A stretch of DNA of 64,000 nucleotides from Pseudomonas aylmerensis (GCF_001702265.1 NZ_MAUE01000011.1:1-64000), one strand, 5' to 3'. Counted from the first letter of the stretch, positions 27,206-37,803 are shown. The notes: a model not told the origin generated them from the letters alone. Numbers and translations are program-made.

Positions 27206-27814
27206 ATGCTAAAACTGACGCCACGCCAAGCTGAGATTCTGGCTTTTATCAAGCGCTGCCTCGATGACAACGGCTACCCGCCGACACGAGCGGAAATTGC
27301 GCTGGAACTGGGGTTCAAGTCCCCTAACGCCGCCGAGGAACACCTCAAGGCCCTCGCTCGCAAAGGCGCGATCGAGATGACCCCGGGTGCTTCGCGCGGC
27401 ATTCGCATCCCTGGCTTCGAAGCCAAGGCCGACGAATCGACCCTGCCGATCATCGGTCGCGTCGCTGCCGGTGCGCCGATCCTGGCGCAACAGCACGTCG
27501 AGGAATCCTGCAACATCAACCCCACCTTCTTCCACCCTCGCGCCGATTATCTGCTGCGGGTGCACGGCATGAGCATGAAGGACGTGGGTATTTTCGATGG
27601 TGACCTGCTCGCCGTCCACACCACCCGCGAAGCCCGTAATGGCCAGATCGTCGTCGCCCGTATCGGCGATGAAGTCACCGTCAAACGCTTCAAGCGCGAA
27701 GGCAGCAAGGTCTGGCTCCTGGCCGAGAACCCTGAGTTCGCCCCGATTGAAGTGAACCTGAAAGATCAGGACCTGGTGATCGAAGGCTTGAGTGTCGGCG
27801 TCATTCGCCGCTAA
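27206..27814 (+). CDS. lexA: SOS repressor LexA
   Basis: LexA (202 aa) represses DNA-damage genes until RecA filaments trigger its self-cleavage. The N-terminal winged helix (1-70, starting [17 protein letters not shown]) and the C-terminal peptidase domain are complete: cleavage site A88-G89 in GRVAAGAP, catalytic S123 in HGMSMKD and the lysine in VTVKRFKRE. Two LexA boxes lie upstream. The adjacent sulA, with a strong ribosome site ten bases later, forms an operon with it, as in other pseudomonads. Confidence 0.97.
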   Translation: MLKLTPRQAEILAFIKRCLDDNGYPPTRAEIALELGFKSPNAAEEHLKALARKGAIEMTPGASRGIRIPGFEAKADESTLPIIGRVAAGAPILAQQHVEESCNINPTFFHPRADYLLRVHGMSMKDVGIFDGDLLAVHTTREARNGQIVVARIGDEVTVKRFKREGSKVWLLAENPEFAPIEVNLKDQDLVIEGLSVGVIRR

Positions 27815-27824
27815 AGGAGGCATC

Positions 27825-28298
27825 ATGCAGCTCGTGCACACCCCCCAACACACACAACTGTCGCTGTTCGAGGCCTTCATGGCCCAACCCCTTGCACCGA
27901 TCCTCAAGGAAGCGGTCGAGGCGCCCTGGAGTGCCGAACCCGAGGCGTTCAGTGAATTGTCGTTGCGCGGTGCAGCTGGGAGCTGCCTGAGCCTGCTGGC
28001 GCCGATCCTTCGCGAATTGAGCGAAGAACAGGACGCACGCTGGCTGACCCTGATCGCCCCGCCTGCCAGCCTGACCCAGGCCTGGCTGCGGGACGCGGGC
28101 CTCAACCGCGAGCGCATCCTGTTATTGCAGCCACGCGGTACGCAAAGCGCCCAGCAACTGACTTGCGAAGCCTTGCGCCTGGGCCGCAGCCACACCGTGG
28201 TGAGCTGGCTGAACCCACTGAATGCCACCGCCAAGCAACAGCTGATCAGCGCAGCGCGCACAGGCGACGCGCAGAGTTTGAATATTCGATTGGGATAA
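27825..28298 (+). CDS. sulA: SOS-induced cell division inhibitor SulA
   Basis: A 157-aa protein that should block FtsZ assembly during the SOS response. It is related to SulA/RecA-like domains: FSELSLRGAAGSCLSLLAPILREL, LTLIAPPASLTQAWLRDAGL and RILLLQPRGTQSAQQL segments align with the family. It follows lexA by ten bases with an ideal AAAGGAGG ribosome site, so it is induced with lexA. The ATG four codons into the upstream open frame is used because of that site. A REP-derived array follows the stop. Confidence 0.88.
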   Translation: MQLVHTPQHTQLSLFEAFMAQPLAPILKEAVEAPWSAEPEAFSELSLRGAAGSCLSLLAPILRELSEEQDARWLTLIAPPASLTQAWLRDAGLNRERILLLQPRGTQSAQQLTCEALRLGRSHTVVSWLNPLNATAKQQLISAARTGDAQSLNIRLG

Positions 28299-28308
28299 CA
28301 CGAAGACC

Positions 28309-28705
28309 CAGCTTGGTGAGCAGCGGGCTTATCTTAAGAGCCGGCCTCTATGAGTAGCGGGCTTGTTATGACAAGCAGGCTTATGTGACAACCGGGCTTA
28401 GCTTATATGTGGTGGGCGGGCTTATATGTGGCGAGCGGGCTTGCCCCGCGTTGGGCTGCGAAGCGGCCCCAAAACCAAGCACCGTGGAATACCTGATATA
28501 TCGCGTTGAATCCATTTAGGGCTGCTTCGCAGCCCAACGCGGGTGCAAGCCCGCTCGCCACACAAGCCAGCTCACCACAACACGCCGATTAACCAGCAAG
28601 CCGATTCACCTCAACAAGCCTACTCGCCAAAGCAAACCTGACTCACTCAAGAGATCTGGCGCCCCTCAAGACACCCGCCTCCGCCACAACAAGCCTGCTA
28701 ACAAC
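28309..28705. repeat. Nested REP-derived inverted array A
   Basis: A palindromic core (GCCCCGCGTTGGGCTGCGAAGC on one side, GCTTCGCAGCCCAACGCGGG on the other, around 28443-28542) is flanked outward by about six degenerate copies of the left arm (GAGCGGGCTT preceded by TGTGG; seen near 28325, 28358, 28375, 28394, 28417, 28435) and about six of the complementary right arm (AAGCCNGCTC...CCACA; from 28547 to about 28700). Spacing is roughly 17-30 bases. There is no gene in this 412-base gap. Confidence 0.8.
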
Positions 28706-28710
28706 AGAAC

Positions 28711-28944
28711 TCAGTGAAGCACTCGGGGCCCGTCTTCTTTCTCCGGCTCGCCTTCCGCCAGGCGACCAGCCATCTGCACGCCCACGCTCAACATGGCTTT
28801 AGCCACTTCCACGTGCTGGCCTTGGAGGAACACCTTGGCGTCCTCGGAAAAATCCAGAATAACCAGAGAACCCTCGTCCTCAGCCCGGCGCAGCTCGATT
28901 CGGCCGTCAGGCAACTCAACAATTTCCAGAAAGGACGTTGGCAT
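28711..28944 (-). CDS. Conserved hypothetical small protein
   Basis: A 77-aa acidic protein beginning MPTSFLEIVELPDGRIELRRAE, with a beta-rich first half (DGRIELRRAEDEGSLVILDF) and a helical second half (VEVAKAMLSVGVQMAGRL). There is no signal peptide or membrane segment. The same small gene is found between sulA and topA in other pseudomonads, as far as I recall, so it is probably real. The start with GGAGA at about -14 is chosen; a longer frame begins 14 codons upstream. Function unknown. Confidence 0.72.
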   Translation of the reverse strand: MPTSFLEIVELPDGRIELRRAEDEGSLVILDFSEDAKVFLQGQHVEVAKAMLSVGVQMAGRLAEGEPEKEDGPRVLH

Positions 28945-29060
28945 AAAAGTCTGTTCTCCACGAAAGGCCGGGATTATATCAGTCATCCACCCGGAATCGC
29001 TGAGGATCTGGCCAGGTTTCTTTGCGGCTTGATGAATGGTGCCGGTATGCCTTGGTTAAA

Positions 29061-29150
29061 ATGTGGCAGCGGGCTTGCTCGCGAAGGCGGTGCATCAGTG
29101 CCCTATAAACGCCTGGCACTCCGCCTTCGCGAGCAAGCCCGTCCTGGTGT
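29061..29150. repeat. REPIN with one decayed arm
   Basis: The left arm ATGTGGCAGCGGGCTTGCTC pairs with CGCCTTCGCGAGCAAGCCCG on the right through the GCGGGCTTGCTCGCGAAGGCG core, but the outermost right bases read TCCTGGTGT instead of the usual CTCCCACAT. Confidence 0.85.
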
Positions 29151-29167
29151 AAATCAGTGACGCCGCC

Positions 29168-29689
29168 TCAGCACTCGTTGAGGCCTTCACGAAAGCGCAG
29201 GGCCATCTTTTTCAGCTCCTGGCGCCAGCCTTCCAGCTCTTCCCGGCTCAGGGGCTTGGGCTCTTCCTCTTCCAGCGCAACCGCTACGATCAACGGCTGA
29301 GTCACGTCGCCCTTGGGCACGTGGGGAATTCGCGGTGGCTGGAACATATCCGCATGCGCCTTGAGCAGGCGCGCCACCCAGCTATCAGGGCTCTGGGCCA
29401 TTTCCACCAGCTCGGCCAGCTCAGGAATAGCCATGGTCTCCAGCACTTCGCGGTTCATGATCATTTCCGCGCGCGGCGAACCCGCCTGGGGCAAGCGATA
29501 GAACCCGGCGATTTCATGGCACAGCCCCAGCAACGCGCCGTACAGGTGGAACAACGCCGCCTCACGCCCCGCCTGGACCAGCGCGATGGCATTCATCTCC
29601 TTCCCTTCCTCGGCGCGGCCGAGGGCTTCCAGGGATAAGCCCGCGAAGTAAATTTTCTGGTTGGTACGGGTATAGAGTTCGTTGGCCAT
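29168..29689 (-). CDS. Conserved hypothetical protein (DUF6586-like)
   Basis: A 173-aa cytoplasmic, mostly helical protein beginning MANELYTRTNQKIYFAGLSLEAL. A helical segment NAIALVQAGREAALFHLYGALLGLCHEIAGFY is followed by a Glu-rich tail (LEEEEPKPLSREELEGW). It is recognised as the type that lies beside topA in Pseudomonas; the DUF number is from memory. The frame extends 37 codons further upstream, but the normal family start is this ATG. Function unknown. Confidence 0.75.
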   Translation of the reverse strand: MANELYTRTNQKIYFAGLSLEALGRAEEGKEMNAIALVQAGREAALFHLYGALLGLCHEIAGFYRLPQAGSPRAEMIMNREVLETMAIPELAELVEMAQSPDSWVARLLKAHADMFQPPRIPHVPKGDVTQPLIVAVALEEEEPKPLSREELEGWRQELKKMALRFREGLNEC

Positions 29690-29913
29690 AACGGCAGTCT
29701 CCACAACGAAAAAGCGTGATGCTGGCTTAACAGTGTCACGGATCAACCGCCCACACTGCAAGCATGGAGTAGAGGGCGGGCACTCCCCCTCCTCCACCAA
29801 CTATCACGAGTTGCACACCCGACACACTCTACTTCATATCCAAAGCTCACTAGGACAGCAAGAGGCGTGCGCCCGAATTCCCCGGACACGTACTTATGGT
29901 ATGCGCGCCCGCC

Positions 29914-30084
29914 TTAAAAGGTGACCTGCGGAGGCGCGGCGTTTTTTTCGTTGCCAGCTACGTTTGCGGGCTCTTTCTCATCGGCTTCTTTCTTCTCGAA
30001 TTGTTTAGCGCCATAGCCTATTGCTCCCTCCACCAAGAACTCAGCGCCCTTAATCGCAGGCATCAGCATCACTTCAAATCCCAT
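29914..30084 (-). CDS. Predicted 56-aa small protein
   Basis: A short minus-strand frame beginning MGFEVMLMPAIKGAEFLVEG. An N-terminal half with small and hydrophobic residues is followed by a charged, alanine-rich tail (GYGAKQFEKKEADEKEP, ending APPQVTF). AGAGGG lies about ten bases before the ATG. The amphipathic first half and lysine/glutamate-rich second half look like a real small protein and not a chance frame, but I do not recognise a family. It lies downstream of the topA terminator, so it would need its own promoter. Confidence 0.5.
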   Translation of the reverse strand: MGFEVMLMPAIKGAEFLVEGAIGYGAKQFEKKEADEKEPANVAGNEKNAAPPQVTF

Positions 30085-30230
30085 TTCACTTGACCCTCTA
30101 TCGATAATTGACGGGCTAATACCCGGCTAATTGGTGGTCAGCTTTATGGGGAACGTTCCGTCACCTGTCACTCATTTCTCTGACAGCTAACCTGCGTGCC
30201 GTGAATGGAAAGTCCTTTTGCATAACCACA

Positions 30231-30266
30231 AAAGCAAATGCCCCGACAAGTCGGGGCATTTGCTTT
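30231..30266. terminator. Intrinsic terminator after topA
   Basis: AAAGCAAATGCCCCGAC and its exact complement GTCGGGGCATTTGCTTT form a 17-bp stem with a two-base loop. On the minus strand it lies about 40 bases after the topA stop. Confidence 0.85.
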
Positions 30267-30307
30267 CAGCCTGTTTCAGGCGACTTCGTATTACTCGACC
30301 ACGTCGA

Positions 30308-32929
30308 TCAAGCGCCCTGGCGCTTGTCCTCGACCTTCCACTTACCGCCGTCGTAGAACGCTTTCCAGCCGGTAGGCTTGCCGTCCACTTCGGACTGCAC
30401 GTACTGCTCCTTGGTCTTGCGGCTGTAGCGGATCACGGCCGGACGACCGTCGGGATCCTTCTTCGGCGCTTCACACAGGAAGTGGTACTTAGGATCGATC
30501 TCGTCCTTGTGCGGCACGATCTCCAGCACCAGCGGCGCTCGGGTCTCACGGTTTTTCGGGAACTGGCTGGCGGCCAGGAACAGCCCCGAAGCGCCGTCAC
30601 GCAGGATATAGGTGTCGTTGACCTTCTCGCACTTGAGTTCAGGCATCTTCACCGGGTCCATTTTCGGCGGCGCCGCGTCACCGCTTTTCAGCAGTTTACG
30701 GGTGTTCTTGCACGTCGGGTTGGTGCAACCAAAGAACTTGCCGAAGCGGCCAGTCTTGAGTTGCATCTCGCTGCCGCACTTGTCGCACTCCAGGCTTGGG
30801 CCTTCGTAGCCCTTGATGCGGTAGCTGCCTTCCTCGATCTCGTAGCCGTCGCAATCCGGGTTGTTACCGCAGATGTGCAACTTGTGCTTCTCGTCGAGCA
30901 GGTAGGCATCCATCGCCGTGCTGCAGATCGGGCAGCGGTGCTTGCCACGCAGTACCAGCGACTCGGATTCACCCTCGTCGTCGGCGGCGATTTCATCACC
31001 CGGCACAAGGTTGACGGTCGCCTTGCAGCGCTCTTTCGGCGGCAGGCTGTAGCCCGAGCAACCGAGGAACACGCCGGTAGACGCGGTACGAATCTGCATC
31101 GGGCGGCCGCACGTCAGGCACGGGATGTCGGTCATCACCGGCTGGTTGGCACGCATGCCGTTCTCGGGGCTTTCGGCCACTTCGAGTTTTTTCTTGAAGT
31201 CGCCGTAGAACTCGTCGAGCACGTTCTTCCAGTCGCGCTCGCCCTGGGCCACGTCATCGAGGTTCTCTTCCATGCCGGCGGTGAAGCCGTAGTCCATCAG
31301 GTTGGAGAAGCTCTCGGACAAGCGCTCGGTGACGATATCGCCCATCTTTTCCGAATAGAAACGACGGTTGTGCAGCGCGACGTAGCCACGGTCCTGGATG
31401 GTGGAAATGATCGCGGCGTAGGTCGACGGACGACCGATACCGCGTTTTTCCATCTCTTTTACCAGGCTGGCTTCCGAATAACGCGCCGGCGGCTTGGTGA
31501 AGTGCTGGGACGGGTCGAGCTTGATCAGCTTCAACGTGTCGCCCTGGGCCATGTCCGGCAGCACATCGTCGTCGCCCGGCTTGGCGATCTGCGGCATGAC
31601 GCGGGTGTAACCATCAAACTTGAGGATACGGCCCTTGGCACGCAGCTCGAAGTCACCAGCGCCCACGCTGACGGTGGTGGACAGGTATTGCGCCGGCAGC
31701 ATCTGGCAAGCCAGGAACTGGCGCCAGATCAGCTCGTAGAGACGCTCTGCATCGCGTTCCATGCCGCTCAGCTTGCTCGGCTCGGTATTCGCGTCGGAAG
31801 GACGAATCGCTTCGTGAGCCTCCTGGGCGCCCTCTTTGCTGCTGTAGACGTTCGGCTTCTCCGGCAGGTACTTCTTGCCGAATTCGCTTTCAATATACGT
31901 ACGCGCCATCGCCACCGCGTCAACCGAGAGGTTGGTGGAGTCGGTACGCATATAGGTGATGTAGCCGGCTTCGTACAGACGCTGGGCCATCATCATGGTT
32001 TTCTTCACGCCGAAGCCCAGGCGGTTACTCGCGGCCTGTTGCAGGGTCGAAGTGATGAACGGCGCCGACGGCTTGCTGCTGGTCGGTTTGTCTTCGCGCT
32101 TGACGATGCTGTAGCTGGAGGCCTTGAGCTTCTCCAGCGCGGCCATGGCCTGGGCTTCGTTCAGCGGCTTGAAGGCCTCGCCTTTCTCACGGGCCACTTC
32201 AAAGCGCACATTGGCGCCCTTGGCAGTCCCCAGGTCGGCATGGACTTCCCAGTATTCTTCGGGGTTGAACGCACGGATCTCGCGCTCACGCTCCACCACC
32301 AGCTTTACCGCGACCGATTGCACACGGCCGGCGGACAGGCCACGGGCAATCTTGGCCCAGAGCAGCGGCGAGACCATGTAACCGACGACGCGGTCGAGGA
32401 AACGCCGGGCCTGCTGGGCGTTGACGCGGTCGATATCCAGCTCGCCCGGCTTGGAGAAGGCTTCCTGGATGGCTTTCTTGGTGATTTCGTTGAACACCAC
32501 GCGCTTGTAGCGGCTGTCGTCACCGCCGATGGCTTCCCGCAGGTGCCAGGCAATGGCTTCCCCTTCGCGGTCCAAGTCCGTCGCGAGATAGATGGTGTCA
32601 GCATCCTTGGCGAGCCGGCGCAGCTCTTCGATGACCTTTTCCTTGCCTGGAAGGATTTCGTACTTGGCCTTCCAGCCATGTTCCGGGTCCACACCCATGC
32701 GCGAGACCAGCTGCTTGCGCGCTTTCTCTTTAGGGCTGAGCACCGGACCTTCGCCCGCAGCTGCCTTGCCGCGCTTGGCGGCTGGCTCCTTGCTGGCGCT
32801 AGCCGAACCGCTGGTGGGCAGGTCTCGGATATGGCCGATACTCGACTTCACCACGTACTCGTTGCCCAAGTACTTGTTGATGGTCTTGGCCTTAGCCGGG
32901 GATTCCACAATGACCAGCGATTTGCCCAT
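30308..32929 (-). CDS. topA: DNA topoisomerase I
   Basis: TopA (873 aa) relaxes negative supercoils. The N-terminal Toprim domain ([33 protein letters not shown]) is followed by the type IA core with the catalytic tyrosine in [12 protein letters not shown] and [13 protein letters not shown]. The C-terminal third has the zinc modules ([24 protein letters not shown] with later paired cysteines) and a basic tail. The ATG gives the standard MGKSLVIVE start. It is transcribed alone from the minus strand and followed by a strong terminator. Confidence 0.97.
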   Translation of the reverse strand: MGKSLVIVESPAKAKTINKYLGNEYVVKSSIGHIRDLPTSGSASASKEPAAKRGKAAAGEGPVLSPKEKARKQLVSRMGVDPEHGWKAKYEILPGKEKVIEELRRLAKDADTIYLATDLDREGEAIAWHLREAIGGDDSRYKRVVFNEITKKAIQEAFSKPGELDIDRVNAQQARRFLDRVVGYMVSPLLWAKIARGLSAGRVQSVAVKLVVEREREIRAFNPEEYWEVHADLGTAKGANVRFEVAREKGEAFKPLNEAQAMAALEKLKASSYSIVKREDKPTSSKPSAPFITSTLQQAASNRLGFGVKKTMMMAQRLYEAGYITYMRTDSTNLSVDAVAMARTYIESEFGKKYLPEKPNVYSSKEGAQEAHEAIRPSDANTEPSKLSGMERDAERLYELIWRQFLACQMLPAQYLSTTVSVGAGDFELRAKGRILKFDGYTRVMPQIAKPGDDDVLPDMAQGDTLKLIKLDPSQHFTKPPARYSEASLVKEMEKRGIGRPSTYAAIISTIQDRGYVALHNRRFYSEKMGDIVTERLSESFSNLMDYGFTAGMEENLDDVAQGERDWKNVLDEFYGDFKKKLEVAESPENGMRANQPVMTDIPCLTCGRPMQIRTASTGVFLGCSGYSLPPKERCKATVNLVPGDEIAADDEGESESLVLRGKHRCPICSTAMDAYLLDEKHKLHICGNNPDCDGYEIEEGSYRIKGYEGPSLECDKCGSEMQLKTGRFGKFFGCTNPTCKNTRKLLKSGDAAPPKMDPVKMPELKCEKVNDTYILRDGASGLFLAASQFPKNRETRAPLVLEIVPHKDEIDPKYHFLCEAPKKDPDGRPAVIRYSRKTKEQYVQSEVDGKPTGWKAFYDGGKWKVEDKRQGA

Positions 32930-33043
32930 GGATCGGAAAATTCCTGAATTCGAGAAGTGAAAGGCAGTTGGCGCCTGTCGCGGCAACGCTATATATAGTG
33001 GCAACAAGGTGAGGTCAAGCGCAGCATTCTGCGCGGCCTGCCG

Positions 33044-33280
33044 TTATTGCCCTGAAAAAAGACTGGGTTCGGCCTGGACCAAAGCAAAGCGCGGGACCTG
33101 CTCGCCGTCAACTTCGACGGTCTCCAGGAACATGCTCAAAGGGCGTACCCAAAAGCCGTAATCGCCATACAGTGCTTGGTAAAACACCACTTCCTCTTCG
33201 GTCTCGGAGTGCCGTGCCACGTTGAATACGCGGTACTGCGGCCCCTTGTAATGTTGGTAGAGCCCTGGTTCGACTTTCAT
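33044..33280 (-). CDS. DUF1653 family protein
   Basis: A 78-aa protein with the DUF1653 signature: PGLYQHYKGPQYRVFNVARHSETEEEVVFYQALYGDYGFWVRPLSMFLETV (shown here in part as YRVFNVARHSETEEEVVFYQ). It is a small beta-barrel-like cytosolic protein of unknown function. AGAGGG lies eight bases before the ATG. It lies between topA and fadA in Pseudomonas, but the fadBA terminator separates it from that operon. Confidence 0.85.
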   Translation of the reverse strand: MKVEPGLYQHYKGPQYRVFNVARHSETEEEVVFYQALYGDYGFWVRPLSMFLETVEVDGEQVPRFALVQAEPSLFSGQ

Positions 33281-33330
33281 GCTCTGGCCCTCTTACAAAA
33301 TTTGTTGAAAAAAAATATTAAAAATTCCAA

Positions 33331-33359
33331 AAAACAAAAACCGGGGCACTGGGCCCCGG
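33331..33359 (-). terminator. Intrinsic terminator after fadA
   Basis: Minus-strand CCGGGGC, loop CCAGT, GCCCCGG is followed by TTTTTG and TTTT, directly after the fadA stop. Confidence 0.88.
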
Positions 33360-33377
33360 CTTCCGTCATCCCAACGC

Positions 33378-34565
<1,188 letters not shown>

Positions 34566-34582
34566 TCAAGTGTATGGGACGC

Positions 34583-36730
34583 TTAACCGAAGAAGCTCTG
34601 GCCGTTCTTGGCCATTTCACGCAGCTTCGCGGTCGGGTGGTACAGCGGGCCCAAATCAGCGTATTTGTCAGCCAGGGCAACGAACTCGGCCACACCGATC
34701 GAGTCGATGTAACGCAGCGCACCGCCACGGAATGGAGGGAAACCAATACCGTACACCAGGCCCATATCGGCTTCGGCGGCGGTCTCGACGATGCCGTCTT
34801 CCAGGCAACGCACGGTCTCCAGGCACAGGGCGATCATCATCCAGTTGATGATGTCCTCGTCGGACACCTCACGCTGTTCGTAGATGACCGGCGCGAGTAC
34901 TTCGTGCACCGACGGGTCGGCCACTTTCTTCTGCTTGCCCTTCTTGTCAGCCTCGTAGGCGTAGAAGCCCTTGCCGTTCTTCTGGCCCAGGCGCTTGGCT
35001 TCGTAGAGCGCGTCGATCGCCGAACGGCGGTCGTCTTTCATGCGGTCCGGGAAGCCCTCGGCCATTACGTCGCGACCGTGGTGGCCGGTGTCGATGCCGA
35101 CCACGTCCATCAGATACGCCGGGCCCATCGGCCAGCCGAATTTTTCCATGACCTTGTCGATGCGCACGAAGTCCACACCGGCACTCACCAACTTGGCGAA
35201 GCCGCCGAAGTACGGGAACAGAACGCGGTTGACCAGGAAGCCCGGGCAGTCGTTGACGACGATCGGGTTCTTGCCCATTTTCTTCGCGTAAGCCACGGTG
35301 GTGGCGATTGCCAGCTCACTGGACTTCTCGCCACGGATCACTTCCACCAGCGGCATCATGTGCACCGGGTTGAAGAAGTGCATGCCGACGAAGTTTTCCG
35401 GACGCTTGAGGGCCTTGGCCAGCAGCGAGATGGAAATGGTCGAGGTGTTGGACGCCAGGATGGTGTCGTCTTTGACCTGGGCTTCCACTTCTGCCAGTAC
35501 GGCTTGCTTGACCTTCGGGTTCTCGACAACGGCTTCGACCACCAGGTCGACGTGGCCGAAATCGCCGTAGGACAGCGTAGGACGAATGCCGTTAAGCACT
35601 TCAGCCATTTTCGCGGCGGTCATGCGGCCTTTGTCCACGCGGCCGACCAGCAGCTTGGCGGCTTCTGCCAGGCCTTGCTCGATACCGTGCTCGTTGATGT
35701 CCTTCATCAGGATCGGCGTGCCTTTGGACGCCGACTGATAAGCGATACCGCCACCCATGATACCGGCGCCGAGTACGGCAGCCTGTTTCACGTCCTTGGC
35801 GATTTCGTCGTAGGCCTTGGCCTTTTTCTTCAACTCCTGATCGTTCAGGAACAGGCCGATCAGGCTCTGGGCTGCCGAGGTCTTCGCCAGTTTGACGAAA
35901 CCTGCCGCTTCCACTTCCAGGGCTTTGTCGCGACCGAAGTTCGCGGCCTTCTGGATGGTCTTGATCGCTTCAACCGGCGCCGGGTAGTTCGGGCCGGCCT
36001 GGCCAGCCACGAAACCCTTGGCGGTTTCGAACGACATCATTTGCTCGATGGCGTTGAGCTTGAGTTTTTCCAGCTTCGGCTGACGCTTGGCCTTGTAGTC
36101 AAATTCGCCACTGATGGCGCCCTTGATCAGGTTCAGCGCGGCTTCGGCCAGTTTGTCCGGGGCGACTACAGCGTCGACAGCACCGACTTTCAGCGCGTCT
36201 TCGGCTTTGTTTTCCTTACCGGCGGCGATCCACTCGATCGCGTTGTCGGCACCGATCAGGCGCGGCAGGCGCACGGTGCCGCCAAAGCCCGGGTAGATGC
36301 CCAGCTTGACTTCAGGCAGGCCGATCTTGGCGGTAGCCGACATGACACGGAAGTCTGCCGCGAGGCACATTTCCAGGCCGCCGCCCAGCGCGATGCCGTT
36401 GATGGCAGCCACGGTCGGCACGTTGAGGTCTTCGAAATCGCTGAAAATCTTGTTGGCTTCGAGGTTGCCAGCCACCAGCTCGGCATCGGGCAGCTTGAAG
36501 TTGTCGACGAATTCGGTGATGTCAGCGCCGACGATAAACACGTCCTTGCCGCTGGAGACGATCACGCCCTTGACCGAAGCATCTGCTTTGATGGTGTCTA
36601 CGGCCTGACGCAATTCATTCAGGGTTAGACGGTTGAACTTGTTGACGGACTCACCCTTGAGGTCGAATTTCAATTCGACGATGCCACTTTCAAGAGCCTT
36701 AACCGTGATGGCTTTACCTTCGTAAATCAT
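34583..36730 (-). CDS. fadB: Fatty acid oxidation complex alpha subunit
   Basis: FadB (715 aa) is the multifunctional enoyl-CoA hydratase, 3-hydroxyacyl-CoA dehydrogenase and isomerase/epimerase of beta-oxidation. The N-terminal crotonase domain (about 1-190) has the oxyanion-hole segments GADITEF and [19 protein letters not shown]. The NAD-binding domain begins near residue 315 ([17 protein letters not shown]), and the dehydrogenase signature [17 protein letters not shown] follows. GGAG lies nine bases before the ATG. It is first in the fadBA operon, with PsrA-type boxes about 150 bases upstream. Confidence 0.97.
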   Translation of the reverse strand: MIYEGKAITVKALESGIVELKFDLKGESVNKFNRLTLNELRQAVDTIKADASVKGVIVSSGKDVFIVGADITEFVDNFKLPDAELVAGNLEANKIFSDFEDLNVPTVAAINGIALGGGLEMCLAADFRVMSATAKIGLPEVKLGIYPGFGGTVRLPRLIGADNAIEWIAAGKENKAEDALKVGAVDAVVAPDKLAEAALNLIKGAISGEFDYKAKRQPKLEKLKLNAIEQMMSFETAKGFVAGQAGPNYPAPVEAIKTIQKAANFGRDKALEVEAAGFVKLAKTSAAQSLIGLFLNDQELKKKAKAYDEIAKDVKQAAVLGAGIMGGGIAYQSASKGTPILMKDINEHGIEQGLAEAAKLLVGRVDKGRMTAAKMAEVLNGIRPTLSYGDFGHVDLVVEAVVENPKVKQAVLAEVEAQVKDDTILASNTSTISISLLAKALKRPENFVGMHFFNPVHMMPLVEVIRGEKSSELAIATTVAYAKKMGKNPIVVNDCPGFLVNRVLFPYFGGFAKLVSAGVDFVRIDKVMEKFGWPMGPAYLMDVVGIDTGHHGRDVMAEGFPDRMKDDRRSAIDALYEAKRLGQKNGKGFYAYEADKKGKQKKVADPSVHEVLAPVIYEQREVSDEDIINWMMIALCLETVRCLEDGIVETAAEADMGLVYGIGFPPFRGGALRYIDSIGVAEFVALADKYADLGPLYHPTAKLREMAKNGQSFFG

Positions 36731-36879
36731 CAACTGATCTCCACGATATGGAAGCTGAACAGTACACACTGGACGCTGGCCTCTGGTTGGACACTGACTG
36801 TTGCGTCAATGCTCATGCCAATCCGCCAGGCACACCCGCCAATGCGATAGTCGGGATTCTGTATGAGCGGTCTGACAGA

Positions 36880-36906
36880 CAAACGCTCAATTCATACGCC
36901 CGTTTG
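36880..36906 (-). promoter_or_regulatory. Predicted PsrA double operator before fadBA
   Basis: CAAACGCTCAATTC (36880-36893) and CATACGCCCGTTTG (36893-36906) are half-degenerate versions of [GC]AAAC-N4-GTTT[GC] that share one base, giving the same 27-base frame as the psrA operator with perfect outer half-sites. Confidence 0.6.
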
Positions 36907-37090
36907 ATTTGGGTACGCCACCTTCATCCAATTCCGGGCAATTGTCAATCGCTCGAAAGGCTAGGAAAAACGCGACTTTCCAGTCATTTCAGAACCCCGA
37001 CCTTAAGCCGGTGACTCGTCAATATTCAAATATTCACAAGATCAATAATAGAAAATATGTGGGAAAAGGCTGTACAGAACGGGATATGCC

Positions 37091-37199
37091 GCTAGGCTAG
37101 CGACAACCGTAACGCGACTGGATGAACATCCGTCGCGGGAACCACAGATTTACCGGCCTGCCTGGCCAACTCCAGCCCGATGATGATGTCGGGCTTTTT
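37091..37199 (+). ncRNA. Candidate small RNA downstream-of-nothing, with intrinsic terminator
   Basis: Three consecutive hairpins (CGCTAGGCTAGCG near 37090-37103; CGCGAC-T-GGAT-GAAC-ATCC-GTCGCG at 37113-37137; GGCCTGCCTGGCC near 37155) are followed by a proper terminator (GCCCGA, loop, TCGGGC, then TTTTT at 37175-37199). No gene on the plus strand precedes this terminator within 500 bases, so it may end an independent short transcript. No promoter is clearly visible. Confidence 0.4.
37175..37199 (+). terminator. Orphan intrinsic terminator
   Basis: GCCCGA and TCGGGC around TGATGATG, followed by five T. It does not follow any plus-strand protein gene. Confidence 0.75.
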
Positions 37200-37260
37200 A
37201 TTGCCTGCTATTTCTCCCGAATACGACGACCGTAGGAGCCCAGGGCCGGGAGGATAGGTG

Positions 37261-37698
37261 TCAGGCCAGCGCCTTGAGCAACGCATCGATGTCTTTCAAC
37301 ACACTTGGCTCGCCCTTCTCGCCCCAGTACAAGGCGATCATTTGCTTGTCGGCTTCGACTTTGTAGACGTTGGCCGGCAGCGTTGCAAAATACGGCAACA
37401 ACTTTTCATCGACGCACACCTCACGCCACTGGTTGACCCACACGCCCGGCTCCAACTGCCAGTAACTCCAGATCGTCGGCGTGCTGCTGCGCCGTGGCCG
37501 GCAGTACTGCGCACACGGGCTCGGCGGCTCCTGCTTGAGCCAGTGTGGCCACTCCTGGGGCGCCAGTTGCATGGCCAGGCCGATGCGGCGCGCCTCCATG
37601 CGCAGGGCCATGCGCCCGCTCTGATGGCGCGACGGCCGCAGCCATGCCAGGGGGCTCAGAACCACCACAAGGATTGACACCACTATCCAGACCGTCAT
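37261..37698 (-). CDS. Conserved hypothetical membrane-anchored protein
   Basis: A 145-aa protein with one N-terminal membrane helix (TVWIVVSILVVVLSPLAWL, residues 2-20) and a soluble domain, probably cytoplasmic judging from the Arg/His-rich stretch after the helix. There are three cysteines in the middle (CAQYCRP and a later VCVDEK), and a C-terminal segment MIALYWGEKGEPSVLKDIDALLKAL. No family recognised. It lies divergently beside the universal stress protein gene, as it does in other pseudomonads in my recollection. Confidence 0.7.
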   Translation of the reverse strand: MTVWIVVSILVVVLSPLAWLRPSRHQSGRMALRMEARRIGLAMQLAPQEWPHWLKQEPPSPCAQYCRPRRSSTPTIWSYWQLEPGVWVNQWREVCVDEKLLPYFATLPANVYKVEADKQMIALYWGEKGEPSVLKDIDALLKALA

Positions 37699-37803
37699 AT
37701 GTGTACTCCCGAATTTCTAGATGAGCGGATTTGACCTGACGCAACCCCATCCGCTTGAAAGCAGCCATACTGAATCTATTGCAGTCCCCTGGAGGAACGC
37801 CCC

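Larger units (their letters stand above)
29690..30307. other. Intergenic region upstream of the DUF6586-like gene and downstream of topA
   Basis: This 618-base gap contains the predicted 56-aa reading frame at 29914-30084 and the topA terminator at 30231-30266. I see nothing recognisable in 29690-29913. Confidence 0.5.
36731..37260. other. Intergenic region upstream of fadBA
   Basis: This 530-base region holds the PsrA-type boxes (36880-36906), a relatively AT-rich stretch (about 37010-37070) and a run of hairpins ending in a terminator (37091-37199). It contains no convincing protein gene. Confidence 0.6.

Noticed and set aside
28309..28705. Repeated short units at 28.3, 42.5 and 53.5 kb resembling a CRISPR array
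   Set aside because: Spacing is irregular, repeats are degenerate, orientation is mirrored around a palindromic core and there are no cas genes. The units are arms of REP elements.
30218..32947. Very long open frame antisense to topA (also antisense to fadB, mfd, sthA and lolE)
   Set aside because: These are typical stop-poor frames opposite GC-rich genes. Their translated sequences have no recognisable domains and the opposite strand carries complete known genes.
37113..37137. Reading the 37.1-kb hairpins as an RsmX/Y/Z homologue
   Set aside because: Only one loop GGA is obvious and no GacA box (TGTAAG-N6-CTTACA) is present upstream, so a member of that family is unlikely.
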